Assembly: GCF_014656475.1 (NCBI RefSeq)
Contig: NZ_BNCM01000017.1
Coordinates: forward strand, 1-64,000
Direction of reading: 5' to 3'
Length of the DNA stretch: 64,000 bases
Origin: Sinomonas cellulolyticus
GTDB taxonomy: Bacteria; Actinomycetota; Actinomycetes; Actinomycetales; Micrococcaceae
Shown piece by piece: positions 41,279-50,172 of this stretch (its first letter is position 1; each line of letters begins with the position of its first letter). The notes under the pieces were generated by a model that made no database searches, was not told where the DNA came from, and was given only the letters and a program-made list of their open reading frames with translations. A program made the translations under genes and the position numbers.

Positions 41279-41866
41279 GTGCGTGCGCTGTTCAGGCTCC
41301 CGCGCGCCGCAGCCGTGTCCGGATCCACCGTGCTGCTCGCTGCAGCCGCCCACACTGCGGCAGGTGGCTCGCTCCCGGACCCGCTGATCGGGGCCGGGCT
41401 GCTCGCCCTCGTGCTCCTGCCGTCCGTCTGGCTGTGCGGGAGAAAGGTCTCGCAGGCAGCGATGGTCGCTGTGCTCGGCGTCGGCCAGCTCACGCTGCAC
41501 GAAGCGTTCAACGTCCTCTCGCAGTCCTCCGCGACAGTGCCCACCCTCGGGCCGACTGCAGGGCATGTCCACGTCCTCGCGCCACTGGCCGCTCACGCGG
41601 CGGGGGCTGCCGGACACTCCGAGGGCACCGGGATGCTCCTCGCCCACGCCCTCGCGACCCTCGCCACAGCGATCCTCCTCGCCAGGGCAGAGGCGGCTCT
41701 CTGGGCACTCGGGGACTGGCTGCGGCCGCTCGTGCGCATGCTCGCCCTCCCCGCCCTTCACCCGGCACCGTCCGTTCCGGCCTTCACCCAGGTGATCCTC
41801 GCGCGCTCCCGGGGCGTGGCGCGGCTTCCTACGCTTCGCGGCCCGCCGCCGTCGTGCGCCGCCTGA
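41279..41866 (+). CDS. actinobacterial membrane protein, histidine-containing, 195 aa
   Basis: About four membrane helices (AVSGSTVLLAAAAHTAAGGS, IGAGLLALVLLPSVWLCG, AAMVAVLGVGQLTLHEAF, GMLLAHALATLATAILLARA). A histidine-bearing external loop contains GHVHVLAPLAAHAAGAAGHS. Such proteins occur beside YcnI and CopC in actinobacteria and are thought to act in copper handling; the name of the family is not certain to me. GTG 41279 follows GGAAGG. It lies 100 bp before the YcnI gene, same strand, so probably one operon. Confidence 0.7.
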   Translation: MRALFRLPRAAAVSGSTVLLAAAAHTAAGGSLPDPLIGAGLLALVLLPSVWLCGRKVSQAAMVAVLGVGQLTLHEAFNVLSQSSATVPTLGPTAGHVHVLAPLAAHAAGAAGHSEGTGMLLAHALATLATAILLARAEAALWALGDWLRPLVRMLALPALHPAPSVPAFTQVILARSRGVARLPTLRGPPPSCAA

Positions 41867-41966
41867 GCCAGCGGCTACCCGACACCCGCACGCCGCGGGA
41901 TTCCCCTGCTACCGTGCCCGCCGGACGCGGATGCGCCCAGCGGGCCAGACACCTGAAGGCACAACA

Positions 41967-42698
41967 TTGCATACCTCCCTCCGCCGCGCCCTGACAGCCT
42001 CGGGCGCGGCCGCCGCCACCGCAGTCCTGCTCGCCGTAGGTGCGGCCGCCGCAAACGCCCATGTGAGCGTGAGCCCCGACGACACCGGGGCCAACGGCTT
42101 CACCCATCTGACGTTCAACATCCCCAACGAGTCCCCCACGGCCAAGACGTCCAAAGTGGACGTGAAGCTGCCCACCGACACCCCGTTCACCTCGGTCTCC
42201 GTCAAGCCGGTCGAAGGCTGGACGGCGCAGATCGTCACGGCGGACCTTCCGAAGCCGGTGACAGTGGCTGGTGCGACCGTCACCAAGGCGCCCACCGAAG
42301 TGGTGTGGAAGGCCAACGACCCCGCCCACCAGATCGGCCAGAATGAGTACCAGTCCTTCTCCGTCTCGGTCGGGCGGCTCCCCGCGGCCGGAACGAACGT
42401 GGTCCTGCCGGCCATCCAGACCTACACGGACGGAAGCGAGGTGAAGTGGGACCAGACGGCCCAGGAAGGCCAGCCCGAGCCGGACCACCCGGCCCCGTCG
42501 TTCACCACCACGGCCGCAGACGACGCCGCACCCTCGCCGTCGGCATCCGCGTCCGCGCCGCAGACCGCGGCGCCAGCAGCGCAGACGTCGGATGCTACGG
42601 CGGCGTGGGGCCTGGGCCTGGGCATCGTCGGCGCGGTGCTCGGCGCAGCCGCGCTCGCCGTCGTCCTGGCAGGCCGCCGCAAGGCGGCTGCCAAGTGA
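41967..42698 (+). CDS. YcnI-family copper-binding protein (DUF1775)
   Basis: 243 aa. The signal peptide ends NAHVSV, leaving the N-terminal histidine that, with a conserved tryptophan/glutamate, binds Cu(II) in YcnI. The domain reads FTHLTFNIPNESPTAKTSKV, then TPFTSVSVKPVEGWTA. A Pro/Ala/Ser linker and one C-terminal membrane helix (GLGIVGAVLGAAALAVVLA) anchor it outside the cell. The start is TTG 41967 (GAAGG spaced correctly); no ATG fits. Its stop overlaps a possible GTG of the CopC gene, so they are coupled. Confidence 0.88.
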   Translation: MHTSLRRALTASGAAAATAVLLAVGAAAANAHVSVSPDDTGANGFTHLTFNIPNESPTAKTSKVDVKLPTDTPFTSVSVKPVEGWTAQIVTADLPKPVTVAGATVTKAPTEVVWKANDPAHQIGQNEYQSFSVSVGRLPAAGTNVVLPAIQTYTDGSEVKWDQTAQEGQPEPDHPAPSFTTTAADDAAPSPSASASAPQTAAPAAQTSDATAAWGLGLGIVGAVLGAAALAVVLAGRRKAAAK

Positions 42699-42706
42699 GG
42701 GCATCG

Positions 42707-43282
42707 ATGAGGGGTCTTGTCCGGCTGCTGGCCGTCCTCGGCCTCGGCGGCGCGCTGATGCTGCCGGCCGCAGCTGCGCAGGCCCACGACGTCCTCGAGC
42801 AGACGACCCCGGCCGACGGGTCCACGGTCCAGAGCGTGCCCGCCTCCGTGGTCCTCACCTTTGACCACACGCCGATCGGGATCGGCACGGAGATCCAGGT
42901 GAAGGATCCGGCCGGGACCAATCAGGCGGATGGGGCGCCGAGCATCGTGGACGGCAACGTCACCCAGCCGATCAAGCCGGGTGCGCCGGCCGGCACGTAC
43001 ACCGTGGTGTGGCGCGTCGTCTCAGCGGACTCGCACCCCATCGAGGGAACGTTCACCTTCACGGCGAAGACCGCGGGGGCAGCCCAGACCGGGTCGGCGG
43101 CCGCGGGCCAGCAGCAGCCCAGCTCCCCGGAGGCCGCCTCCGCGCCGGGAACAGCTGCGCCGTCGTCCTCCTCCTCGCCGACGCCGGAGCTGTGGATCCC
43201 GCTCGCCGCAGCGGCGCTGGTGCTCATCGCGGTGCTCGCGTTCCTGACGCGCAGGGCCGTGCGCCGGGCCGCCGAGGAGTAG
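42707..43282 (+). CDS. CopC-domain copper-resistance protein
   Basis: 191 aa. A signal peptide (LLAVLGLGGALMLPAAAAQA) is cleaved before HDVLEQTTPADG, giving the N-terminal copper-ligand histidine. The CopC core ends with VVWRVVSADSHPIEGTFTFT, where Asp and His complete the Cu(II) site. A Ser/Pro linker and C-terminal helix (WIPLAAAALVLIAVLAFLT) anchor it, as in YcnI next door. ATG 42707 follows GTGAGG; GTG 42695, overlapping the YcnI stop, is an alternative. A strong hairpin ends the operon. Confidence 0.9.
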   Translation: MRGLVRLLAVLGLGGALMLPAAAAQAHDVLEQTTPADGSTVQSVPASVVLTFDHTPIGIGTEIQVKDPAGTNQADGAPSIVDGNVTQPIKPGAPAGTYTVVWRVVSADSHPIEGTFTFTAKTAGAAQTGSAAAGQQQPSSPEAASAPGTAAPSSSSSPTPELWIPLAAAALVLIAVLAFLTRRAVRRAAEE

Positions 43283-43288
43283 GCCTGC

Positions 43289-43324
43289 CTGCCCTGCGCG
43301 TCCCCCTTCCGGCGCGCAGGGCAG
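43289..43324 (+). terminator. 12-bp perfect hairpin after copC
   Basis: CTGCCCTGCGCG (43289-43300) pairs with CGCGCAGGGCAG (43313-43324) seven bases past the CopC stop. Confidence 0.75.
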
Positions 43325-43341
43325 CGCTGCACACTGAATGC

Positions 43342-44073
43342 ATGCGCCCGTTCCTCCTGCTCGCTGCTCGCGACCACGACGAGGTTGCCGATGACGAGTA
43401 CCGCGCGTTCTGCGCGTACAGCGGACTCGCCCCGGAGGAACTGCACCGTGTGCGCGCCGAGGCCGGTCCGCTTCCGGACATCCGCCTCGAGGACTACTCC
43501 GGGGTGATCCTGGGCGGCAGCCCGTTCACGGCGTCGGACCCGCCCCAGGAGAAGGGGCCGGTCCAGCGCAGGGTCGAGGCCGAGATCGTGGAGCTCCTGG
43601 ACCGCATCGCGGACGCGGACTTCCCGTTCCTGGGGGCGTGCTACGGCGTCGGCATGCTCGGCACCCGGATGGGCGCGGTGGTGGACCGGCACTTTGGCGA
43701 GCCCGTGGGCCCGGTCAAGGTGCGGCTCTCCGCCGTCGGGCTCCACGACCCGCTGTGCGCGGGCCTCGACCCTGCGTTCCACGCGTTCGTGGGCCACAAG
43801 GAGGCGGTGCGCACGCTCCCGCCCGGTGCCGCTCTCCTCGCAGGCTCGGACACATGCCCCGTGCAGATGTTCCGCTTCCGCCGGAACCTCTACGCGACCC
43901 AGTTCCACCCCGAGCTCGATGTGCCCGGCCTCGAACGCCGCATCGACGCCTACCGGCATTCCGGATACTTCCCGCCGGAGACCGCCGACGAGGTCAAGGA
44001 GCGGGCCAGGACCGTGCGCGTGAGCGAGCCGCAGAAGATCCTCGCGAACTTCGTGGCCCGCTACGCTGGCTAG
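43342..44073 (+). CDS. class I glutamine amidotransferase-like protein
   Basis: 243 aa. The catalytic cysteine nucleophile is in FPFLGACYGVGML and the His-Glu pair in YATQFHPELDVPG, as in GMP-synthase-type glutaminase domains. It lacks a synthetase domain, so it may be a stand-alone glutaminase, a gamma-glutamyl hydrolase or a subunit. ATG 43342 has no clear Shine-Dalgarno sequence. The stop is followed one base later by the aminopeptidase start, so the two genes are cotranscribed. Confidence 0.87.
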   Translation: MRPFLLLAARDHDEVADDEYRAFCAYSGLAPEELHRVRAEAGPLPDIRLEDYSGVILGGSPFTASDPPQEKGPVQRRVEAEIVELLDRIADADFPFLGACYGVGMLGTRMGAVVDRHFGEPVGPVKVRLSAVGLHDPLCAGLDPAFHAFVGHKEAVRTLPPGAALLAGSDTCPVQMFRFRRNLYATQFHPELDVPGLERRIDAYRHSGYFPPETADEVKERARTVRVSEPQKILANFVARYAG

Positions 44074-44074
44074 C

Positions 44075-45352
44075 ATGCCGACCGCCGCTCACCTCCACGC
44101 CCTTGACCTCGGCCGCTTCGTGATGGCCTCGCCCTCCAGCTTCCACGCGGCGGCGGAGGGTGCGCGCCGGCTGGCGGAGGGTGGCTTCACCCTTCTGGAC
44201 GAGGCCGCGGAATGGCCCGTCGGGCCGGGCGCCTACGCGGTGGTGCGGGACGGCGCCCTCATCGCCTGGACCGTCCCCGACGGCGCCGGCCCGGCCACGC
44301 CCTTCCGTATCCTCGGCGCGCACACTGACTCGCCCTCGTTCAAGCTCAAGCCCAAGCCCACGACCGGCCGTTTCGGGTGGCTGCAGGCTGGGGTGGAGGT
44401 GTACGGGGGCCCGCTGCTGAACTCCTGGCTGGACCGCGAGCTGCGGCTCGCCGGCCGTCTCGTGACGCACGACGGCGCGCAGCACCTCGCGTCCACCGGC
44501 CCCCTCCTGCGCTTCCCGCAGCTCGCGATCCACCTCGACCGGGCGGTGAACGACGGGCTGACGCTGGACAGGCAGCAGCACATGAACCCGGTATGGGGCC
44601 TCGGCGACCCCTCCGCCGCGGACCTGCTTGCCATTCTGGCGGAGACCGCCGGCCTAGACCCCGCCGACGTGGGCGGATTCGACGTGGTCGTCGCGGACAC
44701 GCAGGAGCCCGCCGTGTTCGGTGCCGAGGGCGAGTTCTTCGCCTCCGGACGCCTCGACAACCTCTCCTCGATGCACGCCGGCCTGGTCGCGCTGACGCAG
44801 TCGCGTGTGTCCGGTGGGGGAGACGAGATCGCCGTCCTCGCCGCGTTCGACCACGAAGAAGTCGGCTCCGCCTCCCGCTCGGGCGCCTCGGGCCCGTTCC
44901 TCGAAGACGTCCTGGCCCGGATCGGGGACGGCCTCGGCGCGACGGCGAGCGAGCGCCGTCGTGCGTTCGCCGCATCCTGGCACATCTCCGCGGATGCCGG
45001 CCACGCCATCCACCCCAACTACGCCGAGAGGCATGATCCGGCCAACCGGCCGCTGCTCAACGGCGGACCGCTGCTGAAGATCAACGCGAACCAGCGCTAC
45101 GCCACCGATGCGCCGGGGGCTGCCCTGTGGGCACGGATGTGCGCGGAGGCCGAGGTGCCGTACCAGGAGTTCGTGTCCAACAACGACGTGCCGTGCGGCT
45201 CCACGATCGGTCCGCTGACCGCGACGCGGCTGGGGATCCGTACCGTGGACGTGGGCATCCCGCTCCTGTCGATGCATTCTGCGCGGGAGCTCGCCGGTGT
45301 GCAGGACCCGTGGCGGCTCTCGAAGGTGGCGGAGAGGTTCTTCGCGGGCTGA
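44075..45352 (+). CDS. apeB: M18 aspartyl aminopeptidase
   Basis: 425 aa metallopeptidase of the DNPEP/Ape1 family. The two-metal ligands can be placed in LGAHTDSPSFKLKPKP (His), FASGRLDNLSSMH (bridging Asp), FDHEEVGSASRSGA (Glu pair), ISADAGHAIHPNY and LLSMHSAREL (His). It removes acidic N-terminal residues from peptides in the cytoplasm and forms a dodecamer in characterised members. ATG 44075 comes directly after the amidotransferase stop. Confidence 0.93.
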   Translation: MPTAAHLHALDLGRFVMASPSSFHAAAEGARRLAEGGFTLLDEAAEWPVGPGAYAVVRDGALIAWTVPDGAGPATPFRILGAHTDSPSFKLKPKPTTGRFGWLQAGVEVYGGPLLNSWLDRELRLAGRLVTHDGAQHLASTGPLLRFPQLAIHLDRAVNDGLTLDRQQHMNPVWGLGDPSAADLLAILAETAGLDPADVGGFDVVVADTQEPAVFGAEGEFFASGRLDNLSSMHAGLVALTQSRVSGGGDEIAVLAAFDHEEVGSASRSGASGPFLEDVLARIGDGLGATASERRRAFAASWHISADAGHAIHPNYAERHDPANRPLLNGGPLLKINANQRYATDAPGAALWARMCAEAEVPYQEFVSNNDVPCGSTIGPLTATRLGIRTVDVGIPLLSMHSARELAGVQDPWRLSKVAERFFAG

Positions 45353-45370
45353 GGCGGCCCCTGACGCCGC

Positions 45371-46036
45371 TCAGTTCGCCAGGTTGATCACGAGGTTGAT
45401 CGTCGAGGCCAGGATCACCGTGCCGAACACGTAGGCGAGCAGGCTGTGCTTGAGGGCCTCGGTGCGCATCGCGTGGTTCGTGATGGCCGTGTCCGAGACC
45501 TGGTAGGTCATGCCCAGGCTGAAGGCCATGTAGGCCACATCGGTGTACTGGGGCGGCTCGTCCTGGTTGAACTGGATGCCCCCATCCGGGTTCGCCGTGT
45601 AGTACAGCTCGGTGTAGCGCAGGGTGAAGATCGTGTGCACGAGGAGCCACGAGGCCGCGACGACGAGCAGTGCTAGCAGGGCGTAGAGGGCCTTGGCGGC
45701 GCCGTGGGCCTGGTTCGCCGAGACCATCACGATCGCCACGGCGACGATGGCCGCGAGGTTCGCGCCGAGCAGGAGCACGTCGCGGGTCGCGCGGCTGGGG
45801 TCCTCCTCGAGTGCGTGGACCTTGGTTTCGGCCGCGTCCATGCGGGCGATGCGGACCCAGACCCAGATGTCGTAGACGAGCGCCGCCGCGCCCCACGCCG
45901 CTGCCGGCGCCTGCCACCACGAGTCGAGGAATCCGGTGACGAGCAGGACGGCAAGCGCCACGCCTGCCATGGTCCACAGGCGCATGGACGCCATGCGGGC
46001 CTTGGTCGAGCGGGCCCCGGTGGTCTCAGTCTTCAT
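45371..46036 (-). CDS. DUF1345 family membrane protein
   Basis: 221 aa with five predicted helices. The family signature is the cytoplasmic [19 protein letters not shown] segment and the [20 protein letters not shown] stretch, followed by [20 protein letters not shown]. Function of DUF1345 proteins is unknown. ATG 46036 is the first Met of the conserved region. It converges on the aminopeptidase gene. Confidence 0.85.
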   Translation of the reverse strand: MKTETTGARSTKARMASMRLWTMAGVALAVLLVTGFLDSWWQAPAAAWGAAALVYDIWVWVRIARMDAAETKVHALEEDPSRATRDVLLLGANLAAIVAVAIVMVSANQAHGAAKALYALLALLVVAASWLLVHTIFTLRYTELYYTANPDGGIQFNQDEPPQYTDVAYMAFSLGMTYQVSDTAITNHAMRTEALKHSLLAYVFGTVILASTINLVINLAN

Positions 46037-46339
46037 GCGGCAGATCTTCCCACTGCGGGCTGGGAACGGCGCTTGTCCTCCACAGGCTGCGGCCCGGCGT
46101 GTCGTCCACATGGCGGAGCCGGAGGCGCACGACGGCGGCCGCTCGCCGCTAGCGTGGGAGAACGGAGGTACTCGGGGTCGGGTCAAGGGCCGGCCCACGA
46201 TCCGGTAGACTTGTGCAGTCTGTGTGCCTGCATTCCAGTTCCGGGTGAAGATCCGGGAGGAAAGGCGCGCAGTCACGCACATGAACCTCCTGTTGCGGAA
46301 CGCCCGCAACCGCTTAGCCCAAAGGAGGTGGGTTCACAC

Positions 46340-46645
46340 ATGCGTCCTTACGAACTGATGGTCCTCATCGACCCCGAGGTCGACGAGCGCACGGTCCAGC
46401 AGTCGCTGGAGAAGTTCCTCTCTGTGATCACCACCGACGGTGGAACCGTCGACAAGGTGGACATCTGGGGCCGTCGCCGTCTGGCCTACGACATCAAGAA
46501 GAAGAACGAGGCGATCTACGCCGTCGTGAACTTCACCTCGGAGCCGGCCACGGCGCAGGAGCTGGACCGCCAGCTGTCCCTCAACGAGACGATCCTGCGC
46601 ACCAAGATCATCCGCCCCGAGGACCAGAAGGTTTCCGCCAAGTAA
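46340..46645 (+). CDS. rpsF: 30S ribosomal protein S6
   Basis: 101 aa, the normal actinobacterial length. It opens [20 protein letters not shown] and has [20 protein letters not shown], part of the surface that pairs with S18. A strong AAAGGAGGTG site precedes ATG 46340. A TAGACT hexamer at 46206-46211 is a likely -10 box, leaving a leader of about 120 nt in which S6:S18 feedback control is known in other bacteria; I could not identify the motif here. First gene of rpsF-ssb-rpsR-rplI. Confidence 0.98.
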   Translation: MRPYELMVLIDPEVDERTVQQSLEKFLSVITTDGGTVDKVDIWGRRRLAYDIKKKNEAIYAVVNFTSEPATAQELDRQLSLNETILRTKIIRPEDQKVSAK

Positions 46646-46714
46646 TTGGCGTGACTCCCTCAACCCCAAGTACTTCGATCTTCACGTACGCGTAGAACGG
46701 AACCAGGAGGAAGC

Positions 46715-47332
46715 ATGGCAGGCGAGACCACCATCACGGTGATCGGCAATCTGACGAACGACCCCGAACTGCGGTTCACGCCGTCCGGCTCGGCGGTCGC
46801 CAACTTCACCGTGGCTTCGACTCCGCGTACGTTCGACCGCCAGGCGAACGAGTGGAAGGACGGGGAGACCCTGTTCCTCCGCGCGTCCATCTGGCGCGAG
46901 GCAGCCGAGAACGTCGCCGAGTCCCTCACCAAGGGCATGCGGGTGATCGTGACCGGGCGTCTGAAGAGCCGTTCGTACGAGACCAAGGAAGGCGAGAAGC
47001 GCACCGTCATCGAGCTCGAGGTCGACGAGATCGGCCCGAGCCTGCGCTACGCGTCTGCGAAGGTCAACCGCACCCAGCGCTCCGGCGGTCAGGGTGGCGG
47101 CAACTTCGGAGGCGGGCAGGGCGGCAGCTTCGGTGGCAACCAGGGCGGCAACTTCGGCGGCGGCAACGCCGGCGGGGGATGGGGCGGCAGCCAGGGCTCT
47201 CAGGGCCAGGGCGGCAACTCCGGCGGCTCATGGGGCGGCGGCCAGCAGCAGGACGATCCGTGGGCAACCCCGGGCGTCAGCAACGCCGGCGGCGGCTGGG
47301 GCAACGGCAACGACTCCGAGCCCCCGTTCTGA
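46715..47332 (+). CDS. ssb: single-stranded DNA-binding protein
   Basis: 205 aa. The OB fold spans about residues 1-115 ([40 protein letters not shown]). A glycine-rich flexible linker of about 80 residues, with QGGNFGGG-type repeats, follows. The last residues are acidic DSEPPF, the tip that recruits replication and repair partners. Placement between S6 and S18 genes is the standard arrangement. Confidence 0.98.
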   Translation: MAGETTITVIGNLTNDPELRFTPSGSAVANFTVASTPRTFDRQANEWKDGETLFLRASIWREAAENVAESLTKGMRVIVTGRLKSRSYETKEGEKRTVIELEVDEIGPSLRYASAKVNRTQRSGGQGGGNFGGGQGGSFGGNQGGNFGGGNAGGGWGGSQGSQGQGGNSGGSWGGGQQQDDPWATPGVSNAGGGWGNGNDSEPPF

Positions 47333-47404
47333 TCGACTTCCTTTCCACACCATTCACCATCCCGTGGCTCACGCCACGGGCTCCAGAGACTAAGGAGCTC
47401 CACG

Positions 47405-47644
47405 ATGGCCAAGGCTGAAATCCGCAAGCCGAAACCAAAGTCCAACCCCTTGAAGGCCGCTGACATCACCGTCATCGACTACAAGGACGTCGCCCTGCTG
47501 CGCAAGTTCATCTCGGACCGCGGCAAGATCCGCGCTCGCCGGGTGACCGGCGTGACCGTGCAGGAGCAGCGCAAGATCGCCCAGGCGATCAAGAACGCCC
47601 GCGAGGTTGCCCTGCTCCCCTACTCCGGCGCTGGCCGCGGCTGA
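47405..47644 (+). CDS. rpsR: 30S ribosomal protein S18
   Basis: 79 aa, beginning [15 protein letters not shown] and carrying the conserved [19 protein letters not shown] and [19 protein letters not shown] segments. It has no zinc-binding cysteines, so it is the C- (zinc-free) form. It binds S6 and 16S rRNA in the platform of the small subunit. Ends 16 bases before rplI. Confidence 0.98.
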   Translation: MAKAEIRKPKPKSNPLKAADITVIDYKDVALLRKFISDRGKIRARRVTGVTVQEQRKIAQAIKNAREVALLPYSGAGRG

Positions 47645-47660
47645 GAAGGGAAGCAATCTC

Positions 47661-48113
47661 ATGGCAAAGCTCATTCTGACGAACGAGGTGTCGGGTCTCG
47701 GCTCGGCCGGTGACGTCGTCGAGGTCAAGGACGGCTACGCCCGCAACTACCTGGTGCCCCGCGGCTACGCCGTGGCGTGGACCAAGGGTGGCGAGAAGCA
47801 GGTCGCCCAGATCCGTGCCGCCCGCGAGGCGCGCGCCCACAAGACGCTCGAGGCCGCTCAGGCCCAGGCCGCTGCCCTCTCGGGTACGCCGGTCCGTCTT
47901 GAGGTGAAGGCCGGCAAGGAGGGTCGCCTCTTCGGCACCGTCCGCGCCGAGGCCGTTGCCGGTGCTGTCGAGGCCGCTGGCCTCGGTGCCATCGACAAGC
48001 GCCGCGTGGTCATCCCGGGACACATCAAGTCCACCGGCAAGTACGAGGTCTCCGTGCGCCTGCACGACGAGGTCTCCGCCGTGGTCAACCTCGAGGTTGT
48101 CGCCGCGAAGTAG
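47661..48113 (+). CDS. rplI: 50S ribosomal protein L9
   Basis: 150 aa. The N-terminal rRNA-binding domain has the signature [21 protein letters not shown] long central helix ([20 protein letters not shown]) links it to the C-terminal domain ending [22 protein letters not shown] is the ribosome site before ATG 47661. A strong terminator follows, ending the operon. Confidence 0.98.
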   Translation: MAKLILTNEVSGLGSAGDVVEVKDGYARNYLVPRGYAVAWTKGGEKQVAQIRAAREARAHKTLEAAQAQAAALSGTPVRLEVKAGKEGRLFGTVRAEAVAGAVEAAGLGAIDKRRVVIPGHIKSTGKYEVSVRLHDEVSAVVNLEVVAAK

Positions 48114-48151
48114 TTCGCGTGGCGTGCCCGTCCCGCGACGGGCGGACTTCG

Positions 48152-48186
48152 AAGGCCCCCTCTGCCTGTTGGCGGAGGGGGCCTTT
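48152..48186 (+). terminator. rho-independent terminator after rplI
   Basis: AAGGCCCCCTC (48152-48162) pairs with GAGGGGGCCTT (48175-48185), followed by a short T-run; it lies 39 bp past the stop. Confidence 0.85.
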
Positions 48187-48269
48187 GCTCTGCCACGGGA
48201 ATAGGGGCGGCCGCGCCGCCGTTGTCAAACTGTATGCAAACGCATGAACTTCGAGGGCAGGACAGTGAT

Positions 48270-48962
48270 ATGGCCGAGAATATCCGCATCGTCGTCATCT
48301 CCGCGGGGCTGGGTGTCCCCTCGTCCAGCAGACTCCTCGCGGACCAGCTCGCCGCAGCTGCCGAGAGACTCGCACGCACGGCTGGCTTCGCGCCGTCGGC
48401 CGCGATCTTCGAGCTGCGCGACCTCGCCGTGGACATCGCCCACAACTTCGTGACCGGCTACGCCGGGCCCAACCTCGCCGAGGCGATCGCCGCCGTCGAG
48501 CGCGCCGACGCGATCATCGCAGTGACGCCCGTCTTCTCCTCGAGCTACAGCGGCCTGTTCAAGTCCTTCATCGACGTCCTCGAGCCCCGCTCGCTCGAGG
48601 GCAAGATCGTCCTGCTCGGCGCCACCGGCGGCTCGGCCCGGCACAGCCTCATGCTCGACTACGCGATGCGCCCCCTCTTCAGCTACCTCCGCACACGGAT
48701 CCTGCCCACCGCGGTGTTCGCTGCCCCCACAGACTGGGGCCAGGGCGACGGCGGTCCCGCTGCGGCAGCGGGCGGCCTCACCGCCCGGATCGAGCGTGCG
48801 GCCACCGAGCTCGTGCAGGAGCTCGCGCGCGAGCACCGCACGGGATCCCAAGGAAGCCGCTCCGACCGCGGCAGTGGCACCGGCCTCCCCGCAGTGGCGA
48901 CCCGGCCGGAGGACAAGTCCTTCGAGGAGCTGCTCGCCGACCTCACCGGCCGCTCCCTCTGA
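48270..48962 (+). CDS. NADPH-dependent FMN reductase (MsuE/CE1759-like)
   Basis: 230 aa flavodoxin-fold reductase. FMN phosphate is bound by the SAGLGVPSSSRLLADQL loop near the start. The family strands RADAIIAVTPVFSSSYSGLF and KIVLLGATGGSARHSLMLDY are present. It supplies reduced FMN to two-component monooxygenases; the flavin monooxygenase at 34957-36336 would need such a partner, though this gene is 12 kb away. ATG 48270 follows GAGGGCAGGA. A small inverted repeat ATGC-N4-GCAT lies about 35 bp upstream. Confidence 0.87.
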   Translation: MAENIRIVVISAGLGVPSSSRLLADQLAAAAERLARTAGFAPSAAIFELRDLAVDIAHNFVTGYAGPNLAEAIAAVERADAIIAVTPVFSSSYSGLFKSFIDVLEPRSLEGKIVLLGATGGSARHSLMLDYAMRPLFSYLRTRILPTAVFAAPTDWGQGDGGPAAAAGGLTARIERAATELVQELAREHRTGSQGSRSDRGSGTGLPAVATRPEDKSFEELLADLTGRSL

Positions 48963-48990
48963 ACCGCGCCGCCGGACGTACCATGGCCGG

Positions 48991-50148
48991 ATGCACCCCG
49001 TATCCGAGCACGTCCCCGCGCCCCAGCCCGCACCGGTCTTCGACGGCCACAACGACCTCCCCTGGGCCCTGCGGCAGGACTTCGGATACAGCGTCGCTGC
49101 GGCGACGCTCGACCAAGGCCAGCCGCGCCTCCACACGGACATCCCCCGGCTGCACGCCGGGGGAGTCGGCGCCCAGTTCTGGTCCGTCTTCGTCCCCTCC
49201 ACGCTGGCCCCAGCAGAGTCGGCCGTCGCCACCCTCGAGCAGATCGACTGCGTCCGCCGCATCGTCGACGCCCATCCGGACACCTTCGAGCTGGCGACCT
49301 CGGCGGCCGAGGTGCGTGCCGCCGTCGCACGCGGGAGGATCGCCTCGCTCATGGGTGCTGAGGGCGGCCACAGCATCGCCGGCTCGCTCGCGGTCCTACG
49401 GATGCTCGCCGACCTCGGCGTCCGCTACATGACTCTCACCCACAATGACGACCTGCCCTGGGCGACCTCCGCCACCGGCGCCCTCATGGAGCGCGGGGCG
49501 GATCCGGGGCTGAGCCCGTTCGGCCGCGAGGTCGTCGCGGAGATGAACCGGATCGGGATGCTGGTGGACCTCTCCCATGTGTCGCCGCAGACGATGCTCG
49601 ACGCCCTCGCTGCCACCACCCGGCCCGTCGTCTTCTCCCACTCCTCCACCCGGGCCGTCTGCGGCCACCCGCGCAACGTCCCGGACGAGGTGCTCGAGCT
49701 GCTCCCGGCCAACGGCGGGGTCCTCATGGTCACCTTCGTGCCCAAGTTCGTCTCCGAGGCCTGCCGCGAGCACGCCCTCGCCGTCCGGGACCGGCGGCGG
49801 GAGCTGGGCCTGCCGACCGGCTTCCACGACGTGGCGCCCGAGGAGGACCCGGACGCGGCGGCGGAGTTCGCCGAATGGCTCGGTGCCCACCCCGCGCCCG
49901 AGGCGACGATCGACGACGTCGTGCGCCACCTCGAGCACTCCCGCGACGTGGTGGGGCCGCAGCACCTAGGCCTCGGGGGGGATTTCGACGGCACCACGGA
50001 CCTGCCGCGCGGGATGGACGGTGTGGCCGGCTACGCGCCGCTGCTCGCGGCCCTGACCGAGCGCGGATGGGCACGGGAGGACCTCGACGCCCTGTGCTTC
50101 GGCAACGCCATGCGCGTCCTGGAGGCCGCGGAGGCGCCCCAGTCCTGA
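48991..50148 (+). CDS. M19 membrane-dipeptidase family metallopeptidase
   Basis: 385 aa TIM-barrel dipeptidase. Zinc ligands are in PVFDGHNDLPWAL (HxD), SLMGAEGGHSIAG (bridging Glu), VDLSHVSPQT and VFSHSSTRAVCGHPRN (His residues), with the closing GLGGDFDGTTDLP. It cleaves dipeptides, including D-containing ones in relatives. No signal peptide is present, so it is cytoplasmic. ATG 48991 comes 28 bp after the reductase gene. Confidence 0.92.
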   Translation: MHPVSEHVPAPQPAPVFDGHNDLPWALRQDFGYSVAAATLDQGQPRLHTDIPRLHAGGVGAQFWSVFVPSTLAPAESAVATLEQIDCVRRIVDAHPDTFELATSAAEVRAAVARGRIASLMGAEGGHSIAGSLAVLRMLADLGVRYMTLTHNDDLPWATSATGALMERGADPGLSPFGREVVAEMNRIGMLVDLSHVSPQTMLDALAATTRPVVFSHSSTRAVCGHPRNVPDEVLELLPANGGVLMVTFVPKFVSEACREHALAVRDRRRELGLPTGFHDVAPEEDPDAAAEFAEWLGAHPAPEATIDDVVRHLEHSRDVVGPQHLGLGGDFDGTTDLPRGMDGVAGYAPLLAALTERGWAREDLDALCFGNAMRVLEAAEAPQS

Positions 50149-50172
50149 GGGGTCCTCAGTGCTGAGTGAGCC

